From Methanogranum sp963676045 (GTDB lineage Archaea; Thermoplasmatota; Thermoplasmata; Methanomassiliicoccales; Methanomethylophilaceae): 64,000 bases of DNA. Position 1 is the stretch's first letter. Each line of letters starts with the position of its first letter. A model generated the notes under the pieces. That model was not told where the DNA came from, searched no databases, and was given only the letters and a program-made list of their open reading frames with translations. Below are positions 36,565 through 44,199 of the stretch, in pieces. The DNA lies in the NCBI GenBank assembly GCA_963676045.1, contig OY780938.1, forward strand, positions 1,364,001-1,428,000, read 5' to 3'. A program made the position numbers and the translations under genes.

Positions 36565-37653
36565 TCACTGAGAGGCGTGCTTTTTATTGCTATGTCTCTT
36601 CTTTTTATTTGTTCCAACTGTTTTTTTCTTCGGAGGATCTGGATATTTACGTTTTATCTCGTCCACGCGAGCTTTGAATTGATCGTTCAGGATATTTCCT
36701 CTGAATTCTCCTTTGTATGCATCTATTTTTGCGGCTATCAAGACCTTTCCAGCGAGTGCCCTCGAGATGTTACCCCTCTGCCAATAAGGAGCACGGTGCA
36801 CATCTGGATGCTGATAGATTATTCCATGTTTCGGAGGCTTCTTGCCAGATTTGAGATGTCTGAACATCGCCTTTTCTGCGCCTAGCAGTTGTACAGTTGA
36901 GGATGGAAGCGATGCAAGTCTTTCCAGACCGCCTGCAAGAGAGATCATCCTCGCGGACAACGGCCCTCCGAGCAGACAACACATGTTGGGGCATATGCCA
37001 TCCACAATACCATTTATGTAATCCTCTATCCTTTTCTTGTCCTCGTATATTCTACAGAGCGTATCTGCAAGGTCTTGTACGGCACGCATATCCTCGTCGC
37101 TGAAATCTGCGCCGATGGATTGAATGTCCAATCCCAGTTCTTCGATTATACCTTCGCGTTCACCGTGGACTGCGATCAACGCGGCATATCTTTGGTCCTT
37201 TGCCAAGTCTGCAAGTTCTGGAAAATGCATACCATACCATTCATGAAGTCTTTCATTAAGCAGATTCGCAGTCGCGATCACATCGTCTAGGTTCCTTATC
37301 GCCTGTACAAGGCTGTTGTCCCTCGACATCGGTTCAGAGGTCCTTAGTTTTCCAAGACCCAGCATGACATCATGCATCATCGAGTCTGTAAATCCGTAGG
37401 ATTCTGGCCTTATAAAGGAGGAATCATAGAACACAGGCCTTCCAAGTTCCGACTGTCTTCTGTCTAAAACATTGAGTCTGGGTATGTCCTTTGCCAGCTC
37501 TTTTTCTTCAGGAAGTATCAAACCTCTTTGTATCTGTGCCAATTTCTCAGATGTCTCATCTGGGTCCATCGGCATCAATCTTTTTTCGATGACCCTGTTT
37601 GTTTTTTCATCTACTAGAAATACGCCGAACCATTTGGTAATTAAGATGGTCAT
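36565..37653 (-). CDS. nop5: Nop5 (Nop56/Nop58-like C/D RNP core protein)
   Basis: Nop5 holds C/D box guide RNAs, L7Ae and fibrillarin together for 2'-O-methylation of rRNA and tRNA. The 362-residue protein has an N-terminal fibrillarin-binding domain, a central coiled coil and the NOP domain with CPNMCCLLGGPLSARMI and STVQLLGAEKAMFRHL, which grips the kink-turn RNA. The tail is rich in lysine. Nop5 is usually next to the fibrillarin gene in archaea; here no fibrillarin gene is in the window. It starts four bases after the aldolase gene ends. Confidence 0.93.
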   Translation of the reverse strand: MTILITKWFGVFLVDEKTNRVIEKRLMPMDPDETSEKLAQIQRGLILPEEKELAKDIPRLNVLDRRQSELGRPVFYDSSFIRPESYGFTDSMMHDVMLGLGKLRTSEPMSRDNSLVQAIRNLDDVIATANLLNERLHEWYGMHFPELADLAKDQRYAALIAVHGEREGIIEELGLDIQSIGADFSDEDMRAVQDLADTLCRIYEDKKRIEDYINGIVDGICPNMCCLLGGPLSARMISLAGGLERLASLPSSTVQLLGAEKAMFRHLKSGKKPPKHGIIYQHPDVHRAPYWQRGNISRALAGKVLIAAKIDAYKGEFRGNILNDQFKARVDEIKRKYPDPPKKKTVGTNKKKRHSNKKHASQ

Positions 37654-37657
37654 GTAC

Positions 37658-38263
37658 TCAGAGTCCCCTTATCCTATCCATTTCAGTGCGAGGCAGTTCT
37701 TTCGTTCTTCCGACAAGAGTCTGTAATTTTGCTTGGAATTCCAATTCTTCCATTCTATTGTATGCTTCTTCCAAGGTCTTTCCCTGGGTGATCGCTCCAT
37801 GCTTGCTCATGAGCATCGCATTGTATGAAGAATATCTACCTACCTCATCAACCAGTTCTTGTGATCCAGGTGTGCAATATTTGATCGTTGGGACATTTCC
37901 AAGGAGGAGTATCCCTTCCGGCGTCAATCCGCTCTTTATGCTTTTTCCTTGCACGGCCAGTGCAACACAGTAGAGGGGATGGCAATGTATCACTGCATTG
38001 GTCTCAGGATTCCTCTTGTAGAGTTCCAAATGGAATTTGTGTTCAATGGAAGGTTTCCCATCCGATAGGACGTTTCCTTCGACATCTATCTTTACCATAT
38101 CATCTGGACCCAGCATCCCCTTATTGCGTCCCGTGGGGGTTATTATGAATTCACGGTCATTGATCCTGAGGCTCATATTACCTCCAGCCGATACAGTGAG
38201 ATTGCGATTGTAAAGCAATTTGCATACATCTGTTAGACTTTGACGAGCAAATTGTTCGTTCAT
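37658..38263 (-). CDS. Class II aldolase (fuculose-phosphate aldolase type)
   Basis: Members cleave ketose 1-phosphates to dihydroxyacetone phosphate and an aldehyde, using zinc. The 201-residue protein shows SAGGNMSLR, TPTGRNKGML, the zinc-binding HCHP pair in AVIHCHPLYCVALAV, and MSKHGAI with the third histidine. It overlaps the mtnA stop by four bases. Next to MtnA it fits a salvage route in which 5-deoxyribulose 1-phosphate or methylthioribulose 1-phosphate is cleaved to DHAP and an aldehyde; L-fuculose phosphate is a less likely substrate here. Confidence 0.88.
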   Translation of the reverse strand: MNEQFARQSLTDVCKLLYNRNLTVSAGGNMSLRINDREFIITPTGRNKGMLGPDDMVKIDVEGNVLSDGKPSIEHKFHLELYKRNPETNAVIHCHPLYCVALAVQGKSIKSGLTPEGILLLGNVPTIKYCTPGSQELVDEVGRYSSYNAMLMSKHGAITQGKTLEEAYNRMEELEFQAKLQTLVGRTKELPRTEMDRIRGL

Positions 38264-39258
38264 TGTCTCACCTTATGTATCTCGCTAGGTTTGAATATTC
38301 CCTTCTCTGTTATGAATCCAGTAACAAGATCCGCAGGAGTGACATCGAAGGCGGGATTCAAAGCAGGGGACCCAAGGGGAGCGATCCTGTGGCCGTATAT
38401 CTCCGTCACCTCTTTTTCTGATCTCTGTTCTATCTGTATCTCATTACCGGATCTCATTTTGAAATCGAATGTGGATATGGGTGCAGCAACATAGAACGGT
38501 ATTCCAAAGTGTTTCGCCACGATCGCTTTATCGAAAGTCCCTATCTTGTTGGCGAAATCACCGTTGGATGTTATCCGATCCGCACCGGTTATTATCATGT
38601 CCACGCCTTGCGACATATAATATGCGGATGCTCCATCAGGTATTATGGCATGGTCTATCCCTTCTTGGTTGAGTTCCCATGCTGTCAGTTGCATACCTTG
38701 AAGGCGGGGGCGGGTCTCTGATGCGTAAACAAAGAATCTTTTACCGTCCGCCCATGCTTTTCTCATCGGTGCCAATGCAGTGCCCACATCGACCGTAGCC
38801 AATGCACCTGCATTGCAATGTGTCATCAATTTCATACCGTTATCGATGAGTTTTCCACCGTATTCTCCTATCTTGGTGCATTTGTCGACCATCATTTGAG
38901 CATATTTATTCGCCGAATCTATGGGATTTTCTCCCTTTTCGAGCTCTTCCAGCATATAATCCACAGCGTAGAACAGATCATTTGCCGTCGGTCTTGCAGC
39001 CTTTATGTCAGTTGCGGCTTTCTTAATATCTTTTTTTGAGAGTTCAGCGAGGCACATGCCGTATGCGGCCGTAGCGCCTATCGAAGGAGCCCCCCTGGTG
39101 GTCATGTTCTTTATGGCCTCGGCAACATCAAGATATTCGGTGAAATCCACTATGACTATCCTATGTGGCAATTCCCTCTGATCGATCATTCTGACCTTGC
39201 CATTCTCAAACCATACGGCCCTAATATCGGAATATCCCTTTTCAGTTTTGACCTTCAT
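38260..39258 (-). CDS. mtnA: Methylthioribose/5-deoxyribose 1-phosphate isomerase
   Basis: MtnA isomerises aldose 1-phosphates derived from methylthioadenosine or 5'-deoxyadenosine to the ketose 1-phosphates. The 332-residue protein has TTRGAPSIGATAAYGM, THCNAGALATVDVGTAL with the catalytic cysteine, ETRPRLQGMQLTAWEL and GADRITSNGDFANKIGT with the catalytic aspartate, which separates true MtnA from eIF2B-like relatives. ATG 39258 was chosen because GGTGA lies six bases upstream; the in-frame TTG 39273 is weaker. The aldolase gene for the next step overlaps its end. Confidence 0.92.
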   Translation of the reverse strand: MKVKTEKGYSDIRAVWFENGKVRMIDQRELPHRIVIVDFTEYLDVAEAIKNMTTRGAPSIGATAAYGMCLAELSKKDIKKAATDIKAARPTANDLFYAVDYMLEELEKGENPIDSANKYAQMMVDKCTKIGEYGGKLIDNGMKLMTHCNAGALATVDVGTALAPMRKAWADGKRFFVYASETRPRLQGMQLTAWELNQEGIDHAIIPDGASAYYMSQGVDMIITGADRITSNGDFANKIGTFDKAIVAKHFGIPFYVAAPISTFDFKMRSGNEIQIEQRSEKEVTEIYGHRIAPLGSPALNPAFDVTPADLVTGFITEKGIFKPSEIHKVRQ

Positions 39259-39306
39259 TAATTTCACCTTCAATTGAATAATATGGGACCATCTGGAATC
39301 CGGTTT

Positions 39307-39936
39307 TCAGTAGGATGGCGTGAATGTGAGGACCACGCCGTTACCTAGTACCTCGGAGCTTTCCAATTTCAAGGACACTCCCCCCTCGACGATCCAACCG
39401 TCACCATCTGCAGGAGTGGGAGCGGTCCTCCCACCGATAATTAGGCCTCCAACGTATACTGTGTATTTGTCTACAAGTTTTTCTTTGAAGAATTGAGCGA
39501 TGGTCTCTCCGCCGCCTTCCACAAGTATACTTTGGATGCCGACCTCTTCTGACAATTCGTTCAGTATTTTTTTGAGATCTATGGTCTTACCTGTGATTAT
39601 GGTCTCTTCGCAGTCGAATTCCTTCTCGCATTCTTCTGTCGTGACCATGATGGTGGGTGCGCGGTCATCTAAAACCTGCGCATCGTCAGGCGTCTTTCCA
39701 TGTGGGTCTATCACGACCCTTATGGGATTCGAATCATAATCTAGCCCCTTCACTGTAAGGTGCGGGTCGTCAGATAGGATCGTTCCCACACCAACAAGGA
39801 TGGCATCGTATTTCTTTCTAAGCGATCTCACTCTGGTCTTATCTTCTTCAGATGATATGGTCACTTGTTTTCTATCGATGCCTGCGATCTTTCCGTCTGC
39901 AGACATTGCACAATTTACATGGATGAATGGTCTCAT
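39307..39936 (-). CDS. RibD-type diaminopyrimidine phosphate reductase
   Basis: The 209-residue protein resembles the archaeal reductase that converts 2,5-diamino-6-ribosylamino-pyrimidinone phosphate to the ribitylamino form in riboflavin and F420 synthesis. It shows PFIHVNCAMSADGKIAG at the N terminus, VGVGTILSDDPHLTV, and SILVEGGGETIAQFF, the nucleotide- and substrate-binding elements of the family. ATG 39936 is taken as start, overlapping the rtcA stop; TTG 39942 is possible. A spacer of 48 bases separates it from mtnA. Confidence 0.88.
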   Translation of the reverse strand: MRPFIHVNCAMSADGKIAGIDRKQVTISSEEDKTRVRSLRKKYDAILVGVGTILSDDPHLTVKGLDYDSNPIRVVIDPHGKTPDDAQVLDDRAPTIMVTTEECEKEFDCEETIITGKTIDLKKILNELSEEVGIQSILVEGGGETIAQFFKEKLVDKYTVYVGGLIIGGRTAPTPADGDGWIVEGGVSLKLESSEVLGNGVVLTFTPSY

Positions 39937-40964
39937 TCGCAATTCCCCGGATTTATACTGAAGTGGAATCCATTATCTTTACGTTCTACACCGAATCTTA
40001 CATCAAGGAAGGATTCCAAAGTGTCCATCTGACTTAGAAGGTGCTTGCTGATCCTGGAGACGACGAATTCACTGCGACCTTTGGCCATGGCCATATAGGG
40101 CAACAGTTGATCCGCGGTATGGCTGTCCACCGTTGCTCCGGTGCCCATCTCATCGATGAGGTCGTTGGCCGCGTCCTCTCCAGATTGCTCTGCAGAATGT
40201 CCGCGGGAGGTGAGCACATTGCTCGAGATCATTCCATTTTCATATTCAGCAACAAGGACCATCCCCGCTCCCCTTGAGTTCCCTATGCTCTTCTGTATCT
40301 CGAATTCTACATCATATTTTGAGGATAATGCTTTTTTGCATGCATCTACCATGTCAAGTCCAATTTTGTCTGGGAGATGTTGTACGAACACCCTTCCCTT
40401 TATTCCTTTGAATTCTCCAAGGTCTGTCAGCATCAATGGGGTTATGTCCCCTATCGGGTCCAATGTGGCAATCACATGTCCTCCGCCAAGAGGATAGAAG
40501 CCTCTTTCAAGTATCTCGACGTCGGCATTTATCCCCATCCTCCTCATAAGTGGGAAAAGCACCATTTGATACGAATCCAGAGGAGGAGCCCACATGACAT
40601 TGGTTCCGCCTATTATGTCCAAGGTCAATTTCTTGTTATGGTTCCTGGCAGCTAGAAGAACTGCCTGCATGACAAGACTTATGCTCCCAGCAGTGCCGAT
40701 GTCTAATGTCAGATTGTTGACCTTTGTGTTACCAGGTTCGAATATCAATTCACTCGAGCCTACGAAGTTGCCTTCAACATTCGATCCTGTCATCTGTGCA
40801 ACGGCGTTAACGGCTGTAGTGTGTTGTTTGGATAGGCCGTTCGTTGGTCTATTCTCACGGATCCTTGTGAGTTTCGTGGGAATGCCCGTGAGAGCCGACA
40901 GGGCCACAGATGTGCGCACCATCTGCCCGCCTCCTTCGCCTCTCGAGCTGTCTATCTCTAACAT
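39933..40964 (-). CDS. rtcA: RNA 3'-terminal phosphate cyclase
   Basis: RtcA converts RNA 3'-phosphates to 2',3'-cyclic phosphates through an adenylated intermediate. The 343-residue protein shows RGEGGGQMVRTSVALSALTG at the N terminus, NRPTNGLSKQH and near the C terminus TSRGHSAEQSGE and GATVDSHTADQLLPY, which includes the catalytic histidine. A TATA-like stretch about 26 bases upstream would make ATG 40964 leaderless, so rtcA probably heads the minus-strand operon that runs to speB. Confidence 0.92.
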   Translation of the reverse strand: MLEIDSSRGEGGGQMVRTSVALSALTGIPTKLTRIRENRPTNGLSKQHTTAVNAVAQMTGSNVEGNFVGSSELIFEPGNTKVNNLTLDIGTAGSISLVMQAVLLAARNHNKKLTLDIIGGTNVMWAPPLDSYQMVLFPLMRRMGINADVEILERGFYPLGGGHVIATLDPIGDITPLMLTDLGEFKGIKGRVFVQHLPDKIGLDMVDACKKALSSKYDVEFEIQKSIGNSRGAGMVLVAEYENGMISSNVLTSRGHSAEQSGEDAANDLIDEMGTGATVDSHTADQLLPYMAMAKGRSEFVVSRISKHLLSQMDTLESFLDVRFGVERKDNGFHFSINPGNCE

Positions 40965-41030
40965 GAAGTAACCTTATGCGCTTATTCAATAAAATCATTA
41001 TCAGCATATGTGAATATTAATGGAGGCGTA

Positions 41031-41105
41031 TGGTGCGAATGCCGGGATTCGAACCCGAGTCAGAGGCTTGGGAAGCATCCGTCCTAACCACTGGACTACA
41101 TTCGC
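41031..41105 (-). tRNA. tRNA-Gly (CCC), CCA encoded
   Basis: The cloverleaf reads GCGAATG acceptor, a GTCC/GGAC D stem, anticodon loop TTCCCAA with anticodon CCC, a TCGGG/CCCGG T stem with TTCGAAT loop, and encoded ACCA. The anticodon stem GATGC/GCCTC has one T-C mismatch at the third pair. A TATA-like box (minus strand of 41130-41139) is about 28 bases before the 5' end. Confidence 0.92.
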
Positions 41106-41191
41106 GTGTGCTCAGACGATTGTAGGACTATTATTTAACAACTCAGTTGCCCTATGGTTTTTAATACCCCTTCGTTAATCAGGCTATATAC

Positions 41192-41267
41192 GGACTCGTG
41201 GTCTAGGGGTTATGACGTCGCCCTTACAAGGCGAAGGTCGCCGGTTCAAATCCGGCCGGGTCCACCA
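41192..41267 (+). tRNA. tRNA-Val (UAC), CCA encoded
   Basis: Acceptor GGACTCG pairs with CGGGTCC; the anticodon stem is TCGCC/GGCGA with loop CTTACAA, giving anticodon UAC. The T arm is GCCGG-TTCAAAT-CCGGC. ACCA is encoded and a T run follows. A TATA-like box at about 41157-41168 precedes it by about 28 bases, divergent from tRNA-Gly. It is nearly identical to the tRNA-Val (CAC) gene at 41957-42032. Confidence 0.95.
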
Positions 41268-41310
41268 TCTTTTAAAAAGAGTTAATATTCAACGAACGCC
41301 TTCTGCACTT

Positions 41311-41709
41311 ATGGTCAGTGCTTGTCCCGCAGAAGGAGATCCGAGGTTGGTCGTCGAGAAGTTTGTTAAGGATGATTCTTTAAGGACCATATCAGGTCTG
41401 AGGGATGAAGGAACCAAGGGTTTGATGAAGGTCGTAAGGGACGAGGTACTCAGGCAGGACCCATCGGTAAACATAATACTCTTGGACAGGGACGCAACGG
41501 CAAGATATCTTTTCCCAAGGGAATTGACATTCTTCATCGAATCGATGTGTGGGCCAGATAGGAACAATGTTGTATTGGTACCAGAGGACCTTTCAATGAA
41601 TGGCTGGCAGCATTCATTCTCCCCGTTGATAGAAAAGGGCTACAAGATAAAGGTGTACTTCACATCTGTGGCGTGCCGTCAGGTACCGATCTGCAGTAAA
41701 TTATTCTAA
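41311..41709 (+). CDS. Conserved-looking protein of unknown function (132 aa)
   Basis: I do not recognise this family. The 132-residue protein is an alternating alpha/beta type with several hydrophobic strands (VNIILLDRD, NNVVLVPED, YKIKVYFTSVA) and three cysteines (residues near 5, 84 and 124-128), the last in ACRQVPICSKLF. ATG 41311 is about 26 bases after a TATA-like GTTAATATTC, implying a leaderless mRNA; the longer frame from 41212 would run through tRNA-Val and is rejected. It sits between two tRNA-Val genes. Its codon use resembles that of neighbours. Confidence 0.65.
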   Translation: MVSACPAEGDPRLVVEKFVKDDSLRTISGLRDEGTKGLMKVVRDEVLRQDPSVNIILLDRDATARYLFPRELTFFIESMCGPDRNNVVLVPEDLSMNGWQHSFSPLIEKGYKIKVYFTSVACRQVPICSKLF

Positions 41710-41728
41710 GAAATGAAAAGGAAATAAT

Positions 41729-41850
41729 GGCGGGGGTCCCGTCCATTTCCCCGCCGTTAACTCATTGGAGAAATTCGTTCTCTGAGAGGTCCCTAGAGGA
41801 AGAACGATGGGAACTCTCAAAGGGCGTCAACCACTTGGATGGTTGAATGC
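41729..41850 (-). ncRNA. Candidate structured non-coding RNA
   Basis: The segment holds three consecutive stems: GGCGGGG/CCCCGCC (41729-41735 with 41749-41755), a stem of about 13 bp (41780-41793 with 41809-41822) and CAACCA/TGGTTG (41828-41833 with 41840-41845). In the middle stem one pair is G-T on the minus-strand RNA but C-A on the plus strand, which favours minus-strand transcription. A TATA-like AT stretch at about 41870-41885 is in the right place for a minus-strand start near 41850, and T-rich sequence follows the last hairpin. No ORF fits. It does not match tRNA, 5S, SRP or RNase P RNA as I know them. Confidence 0.4.
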
Positions 41851-41956
41851 TCCAAATATTGAAGTATATAATATATATAGTTTATTTACAATAAATGCAT
41901 ATATAGACAAATTTTCAAATCTAGTACAATGGAAATAACATGTTCAAAACAATATA

Positions 41957-42032
41957 TGGTGGACCCGGCCGGATTTGAACCGGCGACCTTCGCCGTGTGA
42001 AGGCGACGTCATAACCCCTAGACCACGAGTCC
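41957..42032 (-). tRNA. tRNA-Val (CAC), CCA encoded
   Basis: Acceptor GGACTCG/CGGGTCC, anticodon stem TCGCC/GGCGA and loop TTCACAC give anticodon CAC. It differs from the tRNA-Val (UAC) at 41192 only at positions 32, 34 and 38 of the anticodon loop, and points the opposite way, so the two form a 76-base inverted repeat. ACCA is encoded. A TATA-like box lies about 27 bases upstream. Confidence 0.95.
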
Positions 42033-42111
42033 GTAAAAACACGATAAAGCTTTCAATATTTAACATTCATGTCTGAAAAGATTTTAGATAGGTCATACAT
42101 TACACATAATT

Positions 42112-43503
42112 ATGACAGGCTCAGCCCATAGAGAGGCATATGATGATAAGAAGTTCGAGGCTGCATTCCAGGCGATCCTTCAGATGGATAAAAGGGATTA
42201 TCCTTCATACATAGGTGGATTGATGGTCGCATCTGGCGTGGATTATCCGATGTGGAGCCCGATAGACGACAGCATTCGTTTTGGAACATTTCAAGAATCT
42301 GAGGAAGGCATCACCGAAGAGGCGGTCAATGCATCCTTGGAGGTATTCAAGACATGGTCTGTAAAAGACAAGTCTGAGAGAGAGACCATCATAGGTAATA
42401 TCTGCATGGCGATAGAGGTTCAAAGGTACAGATTGGCAGCGGCAGTAATGTTATCTTCGGGAATGACAAGATACGAATCATTGGAGGAAGTGGATGTATT
42501 GTTGGACATATTGAAGGAAGGCCTTTCTGCGTCCTCCAAGATATCCGGTAAAGCGACAGGACCCTGGGCGATAATAACCTCCCACAGTTCCCCGTTGGCT
42601 TCGCCGATAGGTCATGCCATGATGGCGATGCTTGCAGGCAACACCGTCGTTGTGATGCCAAGCAAATACGCTCCGATTCCGGTGTTCATGGTTTACGACA
42701 TATGCGTGAAGTCTGGATTGCCCGATGGTGTTTTCAACTTGATTTCTGACCGTAAGGATCAGACGCAGATAGATTTGGCCAACGACGATCTTTTGGCAGG
42801 TGTCGTCGTATCGGGACCAGGCAAGTCGTTCGAGGAGATGATGTTCCTCATGGTAGATGATCAATTGGTTTTCTATAACGAATTGAAGGGAATGAATCCT
42901 ATACTGATCTATAGGCCAGCAGATATGAAGAAGGCAGTGAAGGACCTATTGGATTCAGCATTCAGATATTCAGGGCAGGGTCTGTATTCCACATCAAAGG
43001 TTGTTGTAACGATCGAGGATCAGAAGAGATTCATGGACATCCTGATAGATCAAATGAAGACATTGAATGTCACCGATCCGTATGAGAAGGATGCATTCTG
43101 TGGGCCGATAATCTCAAAGGATAGTAAACAAGCATTCGACAAGCTGATCAAGAACTTATCTTCCAACATTCTTTATGGAGGTAAGCCAGTGATCTCCGAG
43201 TTTACTAAGAACGGCCAATATGTGATGCCAGTTGTGATCACCGGCCTCGATGACGAGGATGATGCGGCCTATATGGATTTCGGACTACCGGTCCTGTATC
43301 TCAAAGTAGTATCTTGTCTCGATGAGGCTTTCGAGGAACTTGTATACACGGAATGCGGCCTTTCTGCAGGCATATATACGAAGGATCAGAGGGCGATCGA
43401 GAGATTCAGATCCGAAGCTGACCTTCCTAGGATTTTCATAAATGAGCCAAGTTGTTCCTTGAAGCCAGGAGTATATGCTAAATTGGAAAATTTTGTCAAA
43501 TGA
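42112..43503 (+). CDS. Aldehyde dehydrogenase-like protein lacking catalytic cysteine
   Basis: The 463-residue protein has the overall aldehyde dehydrogenase fold: residues about 145-185 form the cofactor-binding part, ELKGMNP near residue 261 keeps the general-base glutamate motif, and the C terminus has INEPS. The nucleophile is absent: where the family has S-G-Q-x-C it has SGQGLYSTSK, with leucine 291 (codon CTG, 42982-42984). The oxyanion asparagine is also gone (TSHSSPL for T-P-W-N-F-P-L) and the cofactor lysine in V-V-V-K-P-S is methionine. It is therefore probably not a dehydrogenase; a structural, regulatory or different catalytic role is open. It faces a radical SAM gene, stop to stop, two bases apart. 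Confidence 0.85.
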   Translation: MTGSAHREAYDDKKFEAAFQAILQMDKRDYPSYIGGLMVASGVDYPMWSPIDDSIRFGTFQESEEGITEEAVNASLEVFKTWSVKDKSERETIIGNICMAIEVQRYRLAAAVMLSSGMTRYESLEEVDVLLDILKEGLSASSKISGKATGPWAIITSHSSPLASPIGHAMMAMLAGNTVVVMPSKYAPIPVFMVYDICVKSGLPDGVFNLISDRKDQTQIDLANDDLLAGVVVSGPGKSFEEMMFLMVDDQLVFYNELKGMNPILIYRPADMKKAVKDLLDSAFRYSGQGLYSTSKVVVTIEDQKRFMDILIDQMKTLNVTDPYEKDAFCGPIISKDSKQAFDKLIKNLSSNILYGGKPVISEFTKNGQYVMPVVITGLDDEDDAAYMDFGLPVLYLKVVSCLDEAFEELVYTECGLSAGIYTKDQRAIERFRSEADLPRIFINEPSCSLKPGVYAKLENFVK

Positions 43504-43505
43504 TA

Positions 43506-44198
43506 TCAAATTTCCCTTATACAAACATTTTTCACATATTTCTTGGCGCTTTTTGCAAGCACAGCCATCTCTGTTTTCGAATATGGCGTGATGTTTGACA
43601 TTTTCGGATCATTCGCCTTCTTCGGATCGAATTGAACTATGATATAGCGTTTCGTGAATCCAATCTCTTTTGCGATATCTGCAATGCTATATTCAGTTAT
43701 GATCCCTGGTATCGCAACAGTTTTGAAGATATTGTCTATCTTCGAATCTCTGATGATAGAGATGCTCCTTCTGATAGAGGGCACATCGATCTGTTTTCCT
43801 GTCATCGAGGAATATGCTTCGTAGTTCAAGGGGGCGATGATGTTCATGCATACGCAATCCACCATCTTAGCTCCAATGAGGTCATCCAAGATATCGGGGG
43901 CCATCCCGTTGGTATCCAATCGTATCGGTATCTTTCTTTTTCGGAGTTCTTTCAACAAGGCGTACAGGTCGGGCGAGGATGCGGGCTCTCCTCCACCCGA
44001 GACTATGATGCCGGTAAGGAAATTGGATTCGCTGTCGATGTAATCGAAGATGGTGTTCTGGTCGATGCAATCTGCGATGATCTCGGACCTTTGATCACAA
44101 TACGGGTGATATAGGTCACAGCCGGATATCAGTATTTTGCAGGAGTACCTCCCTTCCCAATCTAGGGAGGTCATTTTTACAAAACCTGCAAGCTTCAT
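43506..44198 (-). CDS. Radical SAM protein, NrdG/activase-like, with C-x3-H-x2-C
   Basis: The 230-residue protein resembles activating enzymes for anaerobic ribonucleotide reductase and related glycyl-radical systems: an N-terminal TSLDWEGR stretch, the cluster region, SGGGEPASSPDL, and RLDTNGMAPDIL. The cluster motif is CDLYHPYC (residues 27-34), that is C-x3-H-x2-C where C-x3-C-x2-C is expected; the histidine codon CAC is at 44106-44108. It is the last of three tightly spaced minus-strand genes, one base after the double-ACT gene. Either histidine is a cluster ligand, or the protein no longer cleaves SAM. Substrate unknown. Confidence 0.8.
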   Translation of the reverse strand: MKLAGFVKMTSLDWEGRYSCKILISGCDLYHPYCDQRSEIIADCIDQNTIFDYIDSESNFLTGIIVSGGGEPASSPDLYALLKELRKRKIPIRLDTNGMAPDILDDLIGAKMVDCVCMNIIAPLNYEAYSSMTGKQIDVPSIRRSISIIRDSKIDNIFKTVAIPGIITEYSIADIAKEIGFTKRYIIVQFDPKKANDPKMSNITPYSKTEMAVLAKSAKKYVKNVCIREI

Positions 44199-44199
44199 A

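Noticed and set aside
40141..40971. Overlapping plus-strand ORFs opposite rtcA
   Set aside because: They mirror the conserved rtcA frame and show no domain.
41212..41310. Longer N terminus of the 132-residue protein
   Set aside because: The extension would be translated from the tRNA-Val gene; ATG 41311 has its own promoter-like element.
41729..41850. 5S rRNA or C/D box RNA
   Set aside because: The hairpin pattern does not fit 5S rRNA, and no convincing paired C and D boxes were found.
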